From Chytridium lagenaria (Eukaryota > Chytridiomycota > Chytridiomycetes > Chytridiales > Chytridiaceae), in NCBI GenBank assembly GCA_025449115.1, contig JAHLKC010000134.1:1-64000 (forward strand): DNA of 64,000 nt, given 5' to 3'. A program made the translations under genes and the position numbers. This document shows, piece by piece, positions 12,128 to 25,300 of this stretch. The notes below the pieces were generated by a model. That model was not told where the DNA came from. It made no database searches and was given only the letters and a program-made list of their open reading frames with translations. Within the stretch, counting starts at the first letter, position 1. Every line of letters starts with the position of its first letter.

Positions 12128-13297
12128 TTACTTTTCGGTTGTCGAACGAAACGACCTGAAAATGCCATGTATGTGTTCTGGACCTGTTCGGCAGCAGCCC
12201 CCGATTCCCGTCGCCCCTGCTTCTCTCCATTCTTGTGCCATTTTCAAGTACTGAACAACCGAGCCATGGTCTCCGTCATGTCCTGATCTCCAAACCTTTT
12301 TCGACGCCATCCCAAAACTTCGCCAGAGTTGGGCTGATCATCACCCCGAAAAGACGTCGCATAAATATCAAGAAAAAGATAGCTTTCTAAACAGCAAAGA
12401 GGAAAAGGAGGAAAAGTAATGAAAGAAGGTCGCGTACATAGCAAACGAGCGCCTTCTTGGAAACACCTAATGCTGACTTCAATCGTCCTCAAAATGCTTG
12501 CTACAGCTTTGGGTCCGTACAGTTAATTCCCAAAGCCGTAACAGATGCTATTTCGCTGAGCTCCTTGATGCATAAACGCAATTTCATCGCCGGATCCCAC
12601 GGTGGTGGGGCTCGCGCACGAAAATGACACCCAAGACTCTATCGGCTTTTCGTCTCTTTCAAAACGAAAAATGGCTTCAGCAATGCATCGCGCCTCTTGT
12701 AAAGACGGTATTGTTTCGAAGGCGAAAAGATCTATAGTTTGTTTAGTTAGTCCATTTAAGCTTCTGTATAAAAGTATTACCTGGGCGGCCTCTGGCTAGT
12801 ATCCTCATTCTGTCCAAATGAAAGTTGACCAAGGCGTCATCAGATGCGTTAAAAGCTCCGGTATACTCGGATCCATTCGCAAGGTAAGCGCCGTATGATC
12901 CCAAGGATGCTGCAACATATGGCCCAGATTCCCTCAAGCCATGCCTCTTATTATATTCTTCCACGGCCTGCCGCGCCAGGTCTGTTGATCTATCAAAGAC
13001 CTCCAGAATCTGGTCATCGCTAAAGTCAAGTTTTTTCAGTCCAGGTACAGACGCTTGGTAGGAGGATGTAATAATAACATCTGCCTTGCATGCCATGATT
13101 TAATAGCATGATAAACTAAGTGACTCGCCTGCACCCGACTCAAGATATTTAAGATGAACGTTCTTAATGGATCTAGGGTCCTCCGTTATCAAACGAGCAC
13201 TCCACAGCTCCCCAGTCAGATCCTTTCCATCATTCTCCAGCTCTGATGCTAGACCGCCGTCTATTACGACGAACCTGTCTAATTCGAATACGGGCAT
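12128..13297 (-). CDS. Homocysteine S-methyltransferase
   Basis: Cytosolic zinc enzyme that transfers a methyl group from S-adenosyl- or S-methylmethionine to homocysteine, making methionine (MmuM / Mht1-Sam4 family). Visible motifs are [11 protein letters not shown] at the start, [13 protein letters not shown] across the first intron, SFSCAS, then GINCTDP holding the first zinc Cys. After the last intron come PNSGEVWDG and [16 protein letters not shown], the signature with the two remaining zinc Cys. Length and motif order are those of the family. The first intron (about 13120-13076) appears to use a GC-AG donor. Isolated frame breaks near 12460 and 12325-12295 interrupt an otherwise continuous match and look like indel errors. 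Its 3' end lies only 55 bp from the start of the neighbouring coiled-coil gene on the same strand. Confidence 0.9.
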
Positions 13298-13649
13298 TTA
13301 TAAGCAATCCAAATCAAATTTATTTTAAAAGTCATTGGAATGAGAGTGCATCGCTCCTCGTAAAGGAGCCCAAACTTCAGCAACATAAAAACGACGGGAG
13401 GAACGGCAGGCGTAGCCACCAACACACTGAACAGACTCATAACCAACCATCTCGTCAATGCTTCGCGCCATTTGGCGGTTTCGTGGCAACTACCTCGCGA
13501 ATTTCCTTGTCAGCAGACCCCATGGGTCAGCATTATGTCCCAACGTGATGCGACGCAGAGCACCGAAAGCATTCAGTCCGAAGCCAGTCGATACATGGGA
13601 ATAGAGGAGGGAGGGGGGAAGGGATAAGAGGCATGTACACGAGATCTGT
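13298..13649. other. Intergenic, UPF1 3' end to methyltransferase start
   Basis: The 352-bp stretch separates two genes on the minus strand. It would contain the promoter of the methyltransferase gene and the UPF1 terminator. No feature was recognised. Confidence 0.5.
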
Positions 13650-16600
13650 CTAAAACTGCGTGAATCCTGTCTGGCTGTTCAGGTTCATGCCACTGAAGTC
13701 CTGGCTGAGCAGGTAAGGGTCACCCTGACTCTTATAGTCTTCCCCAAAACCATCCTGGCTCATAAGAATACGGTCAGTTTGGGAAGACGAAATGGGCTGC
13801 GAAAAGAGCTGGGACCCGATTGAGCCGTCGTTATAACTTCCTTGAGTAAAACTTCCGTCTGCAGCTTGAGCGCGTGAAGCAGCTTGCTTGTTCTTCATAG
13901 AGGGAATGGGACGCGACACAATGCTTTGCGAGTATCCCATCGAGAACCTCATGGACTCTTGAGTCAGCATGTTTCCGTCAATCTCGTAACCCGATGCCGC
14001 CTGGCGGAATTGATAATCTAGGGAGTTTTGAGCCATGGCGCCTCCATTTCCAAACGCGTTTCTTTTTACGGCTTCATAATACAGTTAACTTAAATATCTT
14101 CAACTCAAAATCTTACCATTGCTTTGAGAAGCCATTGCCATCCCAGATGGACGGGGATCCATCATTTGCCGTTTCAAACGGTCATTTCTGTTCACAAAGG
14201 TATGGCGAGGCTTGACAAGCTGCATAGCAGAGGGATGCATATTTTGCAGTGATCCCTCCACGAGACAACCCTTCTCCTTGAAGTAAACAAGAAGCTGGTA
14301 CCACAAGGAGTTCTTGGAAAGAGCTTTGGGGTTTCCAAGAATGCAAAGACCGTACTTAGCTCTCGTAAGCGCTACGTTTAAACGACGAGGATCAGCAAGG
14401 AAACCGATGCCTTGATTCTCGTTCGAACGGACACAGGATAAGATAATATAGTCCTTCTCTCTACCCTGAAACGCGTCGACGGAAGCAACCTCGATCTCTT
14501 TGTACAACTCCTTCTTTTGGCTGCCAGAGAACTGCATGTACGACACAATATAGGACCTTTGGCCCTCGTAAGGAGTAATGACTCCAATTTGGGCCGGAGT
14601 GATACCAATACTCAAAAGCGAGGTCACAATTTTCTCGCAGTTTGCCGCTTCTGTGCGGTTTAAAAACGAGGTCCCTGATGCTGACACCTCTTCTTGGCCA
14701 AACGAGCTCAAAAAGAACATGGGATTCTCCCTAGACGGCCAAGAAAACTTGATGGAGCGAGTACGATCGGCCACCGTGACTCCATTTGTCAGCGAGCCCT
14801 CGTAAAACATGTTCGACGAAAAAGACGAAAGACAAGGGTGCATGCGGTATTGAACTTGCAATCGTATTGGGCGGTTTCCAAGAAGAACAAGTCGCTCAAA
14901 CAGAGACTGCGACAATCCTGCCTTGGCGGCCTTCTTATTCATAATGACAGGGCCCAATTGCTGATGATCGCCGACCAAAACCGCCTGCTTGCAGCCCATT
15001 ACAAGAGGGATCAAACACTCAGATTCCGCGGCTTGCGTCGATTCATCAATAAGCACCGTCCGAAAGGACAGTTTCGAGAGCCTCGGGTCACCTGCACCGA
15101 CGCAAGTGGTGCAGATAACATCGGCATTCTGCAAAATCTCCCGTTCAGCTTGCCTCTTCAACGTCTTATACTTTTTTTCATCCTGAGCCTTCAATTCGCC
15201 TAATTGATTCTTAAGCTTTATCAATCCCTGCAGCTCCGGATTGGTGTCGTTATTGGCGACTTGCTCGTGAAGGGTTAAAAAAGATACTGGGGACTCCAGC
15301 TCTTCCCGAGACTTTGCAGAAACTCGAACCACCTTTAAATTGGTGTGATGAATCTTTTCAGCGAGTTGGTCCACGGCGACGTTTGACGGAGCGCAGACAA
15401 GGATCTGCCCAGGGTTGTTCGGATCCTTTTCCTTATTGATTTGGCTCAAGTGATAGACTATAGTCGCCGAAGTGACAGTTTTTCCCGTTCCAGGCGGACC
15501 CTGAATGAGGCTGAGAGGCTTTGAAAGAACGCTGCGAATAGCAAGAACTTGATAATGATTTAAATCTGGCAAATTCGGAGCCGTAAAGCGTTTTGGCAAC
15601 TTCACATTCAAGCTTTGAGCCTCAACGTCGTGGCCAAGGAGTTTGTGGTAAATGTAGCCAGAAACTGAATTTTCATCAACAGCAAACGTCTTCATTGCAC
15701 TTTGCATTCTAAAATAATATGAGCTATGTACTTGGAGGATGTGCAAAACCTGTCAAATGATGTTGACTTCCAGACAAAGTCAACAGTAAAGTTGTGCGAG
15801 CACTCAACAGGAGCTTTATCGCCCTTTTTAATTTCCATCGCCACCTCCTCGGAAACAGCTAAAAAAGAAGTACAGTTAGTTGCAATCAGGAGACCATCCT
15901 TACAGTTAGGTATTTTTATCACATGTCCTCGACTTTCCCATGCAGCACTAAGCTCTCCCTTGTAACGAAGAAGCAGCTCATCTCCAATTGCCAGCCGAAC
16001 TTCTCCTTGTTCCAGCTTCGGCAAAACGAAATAAGCTATACGCTTCATGTTCAAACCAATATCCCAGCGAACGATAACGCTGTCCTGGGTTTGAGCCTCC
16101 TTTACTTTCCTGTCATGCTCTGCCTCGAGTGCGACGAGAGGAGCAAAGATATTTTGGTACTGGTAGGCATCCTCGTAACTGTTGATGTCAGAATCCGATA
16201 ATTAAATGCAATACACACCGAAGCATAACGGGAACAGCCTCGTCCTCTTCCCCAAGAACCCCACGTTCTAGGTCGTCCACACCAGCAGAAGCATTAGTCT
16301 TCCAAACTTCCTCAATAGCTACAATTTGAGCAGTTGATATTTGGCGAGCACGATTTTGTTCGAACTCTGAGGGAATCTTCACGAGCCAAGGTAGGAACGA
16401 TCGTCGGAAATGAGAGGGAGCCACTGCGATACGTCCCAAGTGGCATCTTTCGATGAAGGTGTAGAGGCACAAGGTTGACTTTTTAAGTTAGCATAGCACC
16501 CTGTCGGACTTCTCTCACCGGCAAAGCAAAACAACCACAGTATCACTTTTGGCCGGAATAAATCCAAGGAGAAAGACGTTGCGGCATCCACACAGATAGC

Positions 16601-17193
16601 ATTCCAGTACAGTTTCACCCAAAGGACCTTCCGGGTGAAGGCAAGCTTCTCGATGCTTTGCCTTCACAAGATGGGTAATAATGTGAGATCCAGAGGTGTT
16701 TCCACGAGAGTTGCAAAACCATTTTGAGCAATGAAGACATTTTACAACCGAAGACGGTGTGTGAATGCCGCAGTACCTTTCATTATTAGTCAAGCTTTTT
16801 CTATTGTCTTACTTGCAGGCGTGCTCCGGAAGATCCTTAAAATCCACTTGGCTTTCTTCATCCTCATCCCTACCATCTAAAGCAAATAAGAAATGCGATT
16901 TTGAACATTCTTACCCTCTCCATCATCGTCATGATCTCCCGTGAATCCATCAAGACCAGAGGCTTGGCTGAGTCCTAATTCATCCTCTCCAAAGTCCTCA
17001 CGATGATAACGTCTATGCTTAACATCGAGTTGAGAAGTGGTTTGAGACTGTGTGATAGAGATGGATAGATCCGTCTGAGTTTCTATCTGGGTCTGGCTCT
17101 GGATCTGAGATTCTGAAAAGTCATAATCGTACTGGATCCCTGAGTATCAGCAAACTCCAAGAAGGAGAGCTGCGTTGAGGGTTGGGAGTTCAT
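13650..17193 (-). CDS. UPF1: UPF1 RNA helicase (nonsense-mediated decay)
   Basis: ATP-dependent SF1 helicase, the central factor of nonsense-mediated mRNA decay. The N-terminal CH zinc domain is readable ([21 protein letters not shown]...CYLCGC). Next are the 1B/stalk region and an uninterrupted helicase core (14100-15746). The core contains Walker A GPPGTGKT, then [48 protein letters not shown] and [11 protein letters not shown]. The C-terminal exon (13650-14036) is an unstructured tail with about ten SQ or TQ dipeptides. The N-terminus also has an SQ/TQ-rich segment (about 17125-17030). Both tails resemble the PIKK (SMG1) target tails of animal UPF1. One base appears missing near 17140. The start at 17193 gives [14 protein letters not shown]. 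About six introns are inferred. Confidence 0.96.
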
Positions 17194-17618
17194 TCGTGGC
17201 AAAAGCTCCACTGAAAAATTTGAGCACTACTTCTACTGCCTTTGGGGATCATGAAGTCCAAACAACTTGGAACGATGCTTACCACACTTTCATTCTTTTG
17301 GATTGGTTTTCCACCCTTGGGGAATGTAATATGTACACTGTATACGGGTGCGATACAGCAATAATAAAGGAATTGAGAAGTCGCCATTTTATTAAAGTGC
17401 AATGTATCATATTCGGCTTACACAATATATCCGTAGACGCATTTAAAGAAGGTGACGTCGAGTTATTTGCATCGGGTCTGTGTTAAAAGTAAATAGTGTC
17501 AGCTAAGCTTTGAATACATTCTCGACTGATGAAGCTTTAAGAACTGTTTTTTTTTTTGAACAATTTGATTTCCTGAACTGCTGAACTCGGTGCCAGAAGG
17601 ACTTGATCCTTCAGAACC
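17194..17618. other. Divergent promoter region, UPF1 / alpha-beta hydrolase
   Basis: The 425-bp stretch between two divergently transcribed genes must serve both promoters. A short plus-strand open frame here shows no family resemblance. Confidence 0.55.
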
Positions 17619-19407
17619 ATGAAACCGGACTTGGCCAGATATCCAGAAGCAGCCCGTCGTGTTGATTCCAATTCCAACAAAACTGCCGAATCTCCTGGGC
17701 AGAAGGAGTCCATGCTTCTGTCGTCCGAGACAGTCACAGCAACAACTATTTCCACTGTATCCGCAGCACGACACACACTGTCGTCACTGTGGGTTCTTCT
17801 CGGGCTCGGTGTAGCATCTCCTATTTTACTACCGTTTGGCTTCCTGATGTTGCCTTTTATCTTAGGCATTGTCGGTAAGTAACTCTGAGCTACTTTTGCA
17901 TGGCTGATAAACATCCAGCGTATGGGTACATCGTGGCTATTATTGTGTACCTTTTGACGGTTCAGACAGAGCATCCAAAGGCAAAGAACTCAGTACTGCC
18001 AATACTCCCACTCCATCCCTATCGCGTTTTTAAGATTAATGCTGCCTTTTTGATCACGTCATCGGATTACTATTCGGACCAGTAACTCCAATTTCTATGC
18101 GCTGGATGATACGGAAAGCTTTGAGTCGACGAATTGGTGGCTATACAGTCATCTGGTTCGTTTAATGTTTGTAATAACTGTTCTACTGACACGTACGTAG
18201 TAAAGATATTCACTACGTTAAAACGAAGCCCCATCTCACGCTGGATATCCATTGCAGCGAAACTATTGGAGAAGGGACGCCTTTACGACCGGTGATAATT
18301 TTCATTTATGGTGGTGCCTGGAGTTCTGGAAACAAGTCGATGTATATTCCCTTAGCGGAGACCTTGCAGGAAGCTGGCTATGTCGTGGTGGTGCCCAATT
18401 ACTCTACATTTCCTAAAGGAAAGATCGGAGACATGGTCTACGATATTGCGCATGCTATTCATTGGTCACATAACAAACATTAAGTTAGTAATTTTATTAG
18501 AAGTATTCGTTAAATACAATCATAGGACGTACGGTGGCGACTCGTCCCAGATTCACCTCATGGGCCATTCAGCCGGAGCACATCTTTGTGCGCTCACGGT
18601 GATTCACGACATGGTTGCCTACATTGAGAATGGATTTCCGAATGAAAACCTCAAGGTTCCGCGTCTTTCGAATCTCCCAGTTCTCGAAGATTGTCTACCC
18701 CAAATACAAGGCCTCATTTTGTAAGCACATTTATCCATCTTCTCTTTAATTGCTTCAGTTGACCGTCGATTGACTTTAAATCTCACAGACTAGCGGGGTA
18801 TTTGACATCAACACCCATTTTCAGCACGAGAGTAAGCGATGCGTCGAAGAAGTTTCAGCGATGGCGCGAGTGATGGGTTCGTAACATAACTTTGTGCTTT
18901 TGTCTGAATAATCTTCAGGTTCAACCAAGACTGGGTTTGATAATTCATCGCCCTGCGTGATATTAAAAAGACTCAACTACGACCTTTTGAGAACCGGGGA
19001 AGTATCACGATTGTTGCCAAAGAATTGGCTGATTGTCCACGGTGACATTGATACTACAGTTCCACTTCGGGAAAGTCAAGAGCTGTACAGGATATTGAAG
19101 CACGATGTCGGAGTTCAATCTGTTCGCCCTTAAAATTTACCCCCGTATCGACCACGTTAGACCAGTTGCAGGTAAGCGGTAACGAGCAAAGATGTGGATA
19201 TTAATGACTTTCTAAGAATTGATGCTGCCCGATTCCGACTACTCTCTCAGTTTCCTCACTGAACTTGCCGCGCATATTCGGGACTCTCGTGAGAGCATTG
19301 GAGCCCAGTTTGATAAATTGGGTCATGTATTAATTGATGGTAAATATCATTACAGCGCTACACCAGGACTGGTAAAAGATTTTGAGGCCAGGTCTACACG
19401 GGCATGA
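17619..19407 (+). CDS. Alpha/beta hydrolase, isoprenylcysteine methylesterase-like
   Basis: Membrane-anchored esterase of the BD-FAE / prenylcysteine alpha-carboxyl methylesterase group. The N-terminus has two hydrophobic segments, SLWVLLGLGVASPILLPFGF and YGYIVAIIVYLL. The catalytic part begins with HYVKTKPHLTLDIH and carries the oxyanion motif as YGGAWSSGNK (HGGxW in most relatives). Then come VVVPNYSTFPKG, the nucleophile elbow GHSAGAHL, the acid region WLIVHGDIDTTVPLRES and the histidine in YPRIDHVRPVA. Six or so introns are inferred. The frame breaks once near 18795, where AGVFDINTHF is the family-like reading. Substrate cannot be told from sequence. A kynurenine-formamidase-like or other esterase role remains possible. 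Confidence 0.8.
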
Positions 19408-19465
19408 ACCAAACAGCGCATGTGCATTGTTAGCTTTCATGTATTTGAAACAAGGTGTTTTATAT

Positions 19466-20375
19466 TTATTCTTCGTCGTCGTCGTCGTCTTCATCCGCTG
19501 TTGCAAATGCTGCCCATTTTGAGGAGGGTCCTGGGTTTGATGACGTTGACTTTGATGCAGTCGTGCTCGGTGAAGGTTTTGGAGAGTTTTGTTGTGAAGG
19601 TATGACTGCGAAAGGCTTTCCTGCTATCATATTGATGGCAGGTGGTAAGCCTGATGTATCGTGATTTATTGGTTCATGGCTCATCAAGATACTTGGTAAT
19701 GGTTTCAAAGTAATTGGGATGGGAGGTCGCCGAATCGTTTGAACGGGTGGGCGTCGGAGAAAGGTTGAGGAGGATTGTGACTGAAGATGCTGTGAAGAAG
19801 GCCAAGAAACATCATCAGGCTTGAAGGATTGAGGGGAGGTGCCGTCTTCTTTCGCGCTGCCATATGATGCCCATCTTCAGAGACTCGTTTTTTAGTCTGA
19901 CGTGGCTTCGTTTCGGGTTTAGCCAGCCCATATTGCTTCCCATCGTTTTGATTCTCATCATCTTCTGCAGCAGATAGTTCTTGCTCAGCGTCGACAAATA
20001 AGTTCCACTTTGACTTTTCGGCATCCCTCGCCTTTGGCTGTTGATGTGCTGCGGTTTGTCCTCTTTGAACGTCGCTGTCATTGTCCGAAATCTCCTCCAA
20101 ATGACGGACGATTCGAGTTTCGACCTCCCCCACGCTGGCCTCGCCTCATATTGAGATCCTGAACTACTTGACGGCATTCCTTCGCCGCTCCTTCGCAAAA
20201 GATGCGAAGGACACTCTGCTTCTCTCCACAGAGTTTGCATACCCATTTTGAAACCTTCTTGACCTTGACAATGTGTTGATGCCAAAGCCTCGCGTTAAAG
20301 CGGACCACATACCTGCTGCACTTGGAACATCCGACATCGATCAGCAGCGCACTGGAGAGCTTGAAACGTTGGCAT
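19466..20375 (-). CDS. MRNIP-like protein (MRN complex-interacting family)
   Basis: The first exon (20313-20375) encodes MPTFQALQCAADRCRMFQVQQ. After a 49-nt intron it continues with VKKVSKWVCKLCGEKQSVL and then GEGAAKECRQVVQDLN-like sequence. This is the conserved N-terminal signature of MRNIP (UPF0544), which in animals binds MRE11-RAD50-NBS1 and promotes DNA-damage signalling. The CxxC in CKLCGEKQ fits a zinc-ribbon half. Downstream are acidic and Ser-rich linkers with two KW motifs, KSKWNLFVDAEQE and SSKWAAFATAD, and a terminal Asp/Glu run. Similar W-containing repeats occur in the animal proteins. A frame break near 19710 separates the last two segments. The gene starts only 58 bp from the end of the next minus-strand gene. 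Confidence 0.75.
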
Positions 20376-20433
20376 GAAGTTTAATTATATGGGTTGTTTG
20401 TTGTTACATAGACAGGAAAGAAAAATAAATCGA

Positions 20434-21848
20434 CTAATTCGATCGAAGCCGTTGAGGAACGATTTTAATCCCTTCCAGAGAGGGTATAAATTCAGTAGGC
20501 TTTCCTGGAGGCCGCGTAGGAACGATTTGGTAAAGGTCGTCTTCATCAAGTGGTAATGGTCGAAGTTCCAATGATCTTCGGAAATGCTTTAAAAGTACCT
20601 TGTTAAATCTTTCTGGGAATTGGACAGCTGATAAGAGTCAATTATTTATCAGATATCGCACGCTTACCCAATCCGTGACCGCCACCAACAAATATTTCAA
20701 GCCGCGCGCGAAGATTTCGAGCTAGATAAATTGAATTTCCTGGCCGGACGAGCTATTGTATCCAAGTAAGTATGATTTCACAATCACCAGAAAGTCGACT
20801 TACAATATCGTCGTCACCGGTCAAAACGATTATAGGGATCCCATAGTCTCGAAGTTTTCTAAGCCTTGCACGGCTAACAAAATGAGTATAGCATGCCATC
20901 CTCTGGCCATTAACACCATCATCACTCGGTCGTGGAACTCGATCCTGACGATCCTCCCACCACTATTGAATATACGTGGTTACATAAAGGAATAGAGGAG
21001 AATACAAATAGTTTTTTGATCGATACCTTTCGCATATAATCAGTGTTAGTTATACATCCAGATCCTGACGGCGCATCTGCATCGAGCACCACTAAAGAAA
21101 TGATGTGTTTTTTTTTTGTGAGCACAAATAGAAGCGACCGAAATATGAGAATACATATAAGAAGTTCCAGACTTACCCTGGGATAGATAATCCGTGTCAT
21201 CAATTTGAAATCCTGTTCCGGAGGCAAAACCCCCATCGTACTTTTCATGGCCCAAAGTGTTTTGATCTAATAAAATTAGTTTCAATACCTGGAAATTATA
21301 TCTTACAGGAGGAATAGTTCGTCCCGGAGTTGTCGAAACCAACGCGAGAGATAATATGGCGTCGGGAACATGAAGCGACAACTCCTGCGCAATCATTCCT
21401 CCTGAGCAATATGTAAGCATTTTCTGGAAAGTCTTGCTATACCCATAGAAAGTCCCACTACGTGGGCTCGCTTCCACTTTAAATGCTGCAAAAGCTCCCA
21501 AGTGTCCAGAGCCATCATTCTGGTGGTATATCTTCCTTTGGGGGCAGTCGAGAATCCAATGCCGCGATTATCAAAAACGCAAACTTCGTATTCTTCAAGT
21601 TCGGCAAAAAAGTTGCTTTGGAAATCCCAACGAGTGTGGTCCTATGGGGTGTTAGACTACGTAAGAGACATTGTTCTGATAATAATCGACTTACAGCAGT
21701 TAAGCCTACATAAAGTTAAGACGTTGAAAAGATTAGGGGTGTTCTTACCCATGATGAAGATGATCTTTTGCGGTCCTGAACCATGAGTTTCATAGTAGAG
21801 TTTGACGGACTCCTTTCCGCGGTCTTTTCCAACTTCGCAATACGGCAT
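20434..21848 (-). CDS. Alpha/beta hydrolase fold protein
   Basis: Esterase/lipase-like enzyme of the alpha/beta hydrolase 1 family. The order of motifs is VKLYYETHGSGPQKIIFIMG at the N-terminus, then VCVFDNRGIGFST, then the nucleophile elbow GLSMGGMIAQELS. An intron (about 21425-21385) splits the elbow within the GG pair. LALVSTTPGRTIPP follows. Towards the C-terminus come IPIIVLTGDDDIL (acid) and VGGGHGL (histidine). The protein ends with EGIKIVPQRLRSN. About seven introns are inferred. The resemblance is to fungal hydrolases of unknown substrate, so no specific reaction is assigned. Confidence 0.78.
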
Positions 21849-22372
21849 GATGTCTGGATGGTGAGATAGCGTCCGATTAAGAGGGTTGTCGAGTGTTTGA
21901 GAGTCTCAGTGGAGTAGAGGGGTAGGGACGACGGCTCAATATATGGTAGACGACAGATGATAAGTCAATGGATATGGAAAAGGTGCAAGCGATAGGACAG
22001 CTTGAGGCTGTCTTTTTGAAGCGTCTAAGTCGAGCAGCAGTAAGTTGAAGAGAGTGAAGTTCTTGAGAGCTCGCAAATCAGAGGTGCGATGTTACGGAAA
22101 GACGAGGGTCAATTAATGAGGTTATGATTTCAGTATGGAATGGTTTGATCTACGGTAGCTTTCGCTTCAGGTGTTTCGAAGTCGGTGGAGGACGCCTTGA
22201 ATCTCGTCAACACGAAGATTGCAGGCCGATGAGGGAAGATATGCGATACTCTTATTATTCTTTTTGGAACTCAACCATCTCACGCGACCCATGCATTGCA
22301 ATTATTATTTAAATAAATATTTTTTCGGACTCCGCAAGCTGTCATGTACAAGCAATTGATGAAACACAAGAT
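21849..22372. other. Intergenic between two minus-strand genes
   Basis: The 524-bp stretch would hold the promoter of the alpha/beta hydrolase and the 3' end of the RRN6-like gene. No coding or RNA feature was recognised. Confidence 0.5.
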
Positions 22373-25300
22373 TTAAAAGCCTGCTCTTCTTTTCTTCTTG
22401 ACCCTGCCTATCGACTTCGTTGATGAAGCAGGTTGACTTGCAAATGCCGAAAATGAACCTTCCGGAAAGGACGATGACGACGAAATCGCGTTTCCATTGG
22501 TTGAGATGTAGCAACCAACGTCTCCCTTCTACTCGTCCCTGACCCAACTAAGCGAGCTGGCATTGATATGCGTCGATCCTGAGGCAGGCTTTGACGCTGC
22601 GAACTTCCCTTTGAAGCCCCAACGCTTAACCTCCCTGACGATACCCGCAACGACAGCTCCTGTTCTCGTTCAAGCTCTTCATTCAATGTCCGGAATTTTA
22701 ACGCGGCTGCCGCATCAATTTGCGAAACACTTCCATCCCATTCCTCCTCACCGTCTTGCCAATTCTGCGACGATTGCCTTGTGTGAGTTTGCGAACCCCC
22801 GGAAGCTGACGTGGCGCGTCGCTTTATCGACCTGTAGTAAGCATTTGGGTTTAACCAACGATCTCTCAGTCTTGCTGCCCTTGACGAGAGTTGGATGGGT
22901 TTGTTTGGACGCAGCGCATGTGTAATAGACATCCGCGGCACCCAGAGCGGAAGTGACATTCCAGTAAAAGAGCGCTGACTAGCTTGGCTGGCAGCATCAT
23001 CAAAGTCAGCCATCACTTCATCATCCTCATCTTCACTCGACATTCGCATCTCATCCTCGGTCAGATATTCCCCGTCCGTTGCGGCTTCGGAGGTAGCGAT
23101 GGAGCTGTCGCCGCCCCACGAAGATGACGTAGCCAGACTCTCAAGATCATCAAAACTTTCGTCATCCCCTATACTCGACGCCGCTTGAGAATAGGAGGAC
23201 ATGAAAGAGGACTCAGCGTCACTATCATAAGAGCGATCTCCGTAATCAGAGCCAACCACACTAGAGGATTGAGATGGCATCTGCCGTCGCTTGAGTTTTT
23301 TCATGGATCGATGACCGAGTTCCGTAGCGCTCACTTGTTCAATCTCCTCTTCCGTCGTTTTCGACCGCAAGACCGCACTAGCAAGCTGAAGATCCCTCGC
23401 GATCCAGTCCAGCGCAATATCACGAATTGAGCGCACATTATGGGAATTTCCATCCTCTGCGATTGCCTGCGGACGAGGTAAAATTTCGTCAATGTACCTC
23501 CTTAAATCGTGCAGCTCCTCCGCTTCACCCCAACCAGTTCTTTCCTGACTACTTTCTCCACCTTGTGGGACATCCGGACGACACTTCCACAAATACTTTT
23601 CCGGCGAAGCATGATGTGTGGCATCCACTTGGCTGTCAAGCCCATCCAAAATGTTTTGAGTCGAATATGACTCATTTTGAACAGTTTCAACAGCTGCGAT
23701 TATCTGTGCCATCTCAGAACCCTCAAAAAGCCAGGAATCGGGGCGAATGTGAGGAAGCTTTGGGCGATTCTTTGTGTACTTTATAGTACGTGGAGTCGAA
23801 GCTATATAAAGATCGAATCTAGGGTGATTAGATTTGCTTGAAATGTATGCCTACAATGTTGGGTGATGAGACGCCTTTAGGTGCTCGATAGCGTCGTGCC
23901 TCTTTTTATCTATTGGAATGACTGCCTCGTCCTTGCCCTTGCGGCTCGAGGGTGCGGGCTTGCCGAAATTTGAAATCGTACGCTTTAGGTCTACAAAATT
24001 GAATAGGTATGTTTCATATATATCAATACATAAAGAAAAGAAAACATGCAAAGAAAAGTTAAAAGAAGGATGGTCACCTACGTTGAATTACAGGTTGGAA
24101 ATCATGCACGTCCATAGGTCGCATAATATTACGGGCGGAATAAATATCATCCAGAATTTCCTTTGGAAGACCAAATTCGCTATCAGCCAAAAGGACCCCC
24201 TTATCCTCAAAGAAACGAGGCAGTTTTGAAAGTCTGGCCATGAGCGACAGTTCCTATTTCCTCGAGGTTCATATCAGCAGCTCCATCTTCTCGTGTTCGT
24301 GATGTATCTACATTTTTCTCTTGAGAGGCAAAGCCATATTCCTGGCAAAACACTGAACTCTCCGCCGACGCTTGAAACACAACAAAGCTTCGATCCCTAA
24401 CCCCATCCTCCATTCTCTTCCGTTCAATAGTCATCCACGACACTCCATCTAAAGGAGGCCACATATTCTCCACCCTATCTTTCTCAGCCTCAGATCGAAC
24501 TTTCCTCCCAAGGGTTATCTTTCCGACATTCATATACTTCACAAATGGAATAACGAAACGGGCCGGCGTACGTCAATTAGACCTAACGGACACGGAGTCG
24601 AGTACATTTCATGGCGGCGGAAAGGCATGAGACGTTGAGGAGGGGCAAGGCATATTGGCGCGGAAGGGTTTTAGAAAGGGAGATGATGCAGATGGGAATG
24701 ATTTGAGAGACGATGTGGGATCTTGTAAGGATGCAAGAACGGTAAGGGGAAATGCTGAAGTCTTGGTAGGCTTCGAGGTGTAGGGGTATAGAACAATATC
24801 GCCTTGGTTGCGGTTCCACGTCATGATAGCATCTAAAAACGCGAAAAAAGGAATTGAAGATTTAAAAATCGTTTCGAGAAAGTCCAAAAATGTAACAATA
24901 AAATAAATGGGGATGCCTACCCATATCCGTTCCAAGGGACAATACCTCGGAATGACATGGAGGTTCTGAATGGAATCTCCATAGTCCAAGAAACATGGGA
25001 CGAGAGATCATTCGCAGATCAATAAGGACAGTGCGATCCGTAGAAGATACGCTAATATGATTGGGATTTGCGGCGGTTGCAAATGATGTGATCCTTTTAT
25101 AGTCTCTGTACCAGATGCAATGGAAGATACGGATGAAGATGGGGATGATGGCGCATTTGTTGAACTTCCGACAGAGTATATTGCCCCGGCGGCGCGGAAG
25201 GCGGTTGCTTAAAACAAGAAAATAAGTTTTGCATTTTTGAAGACGAATGATGAAACATGCCCACATTCGAAATATATGTAAAAACAAATCTTAGAGAAAA

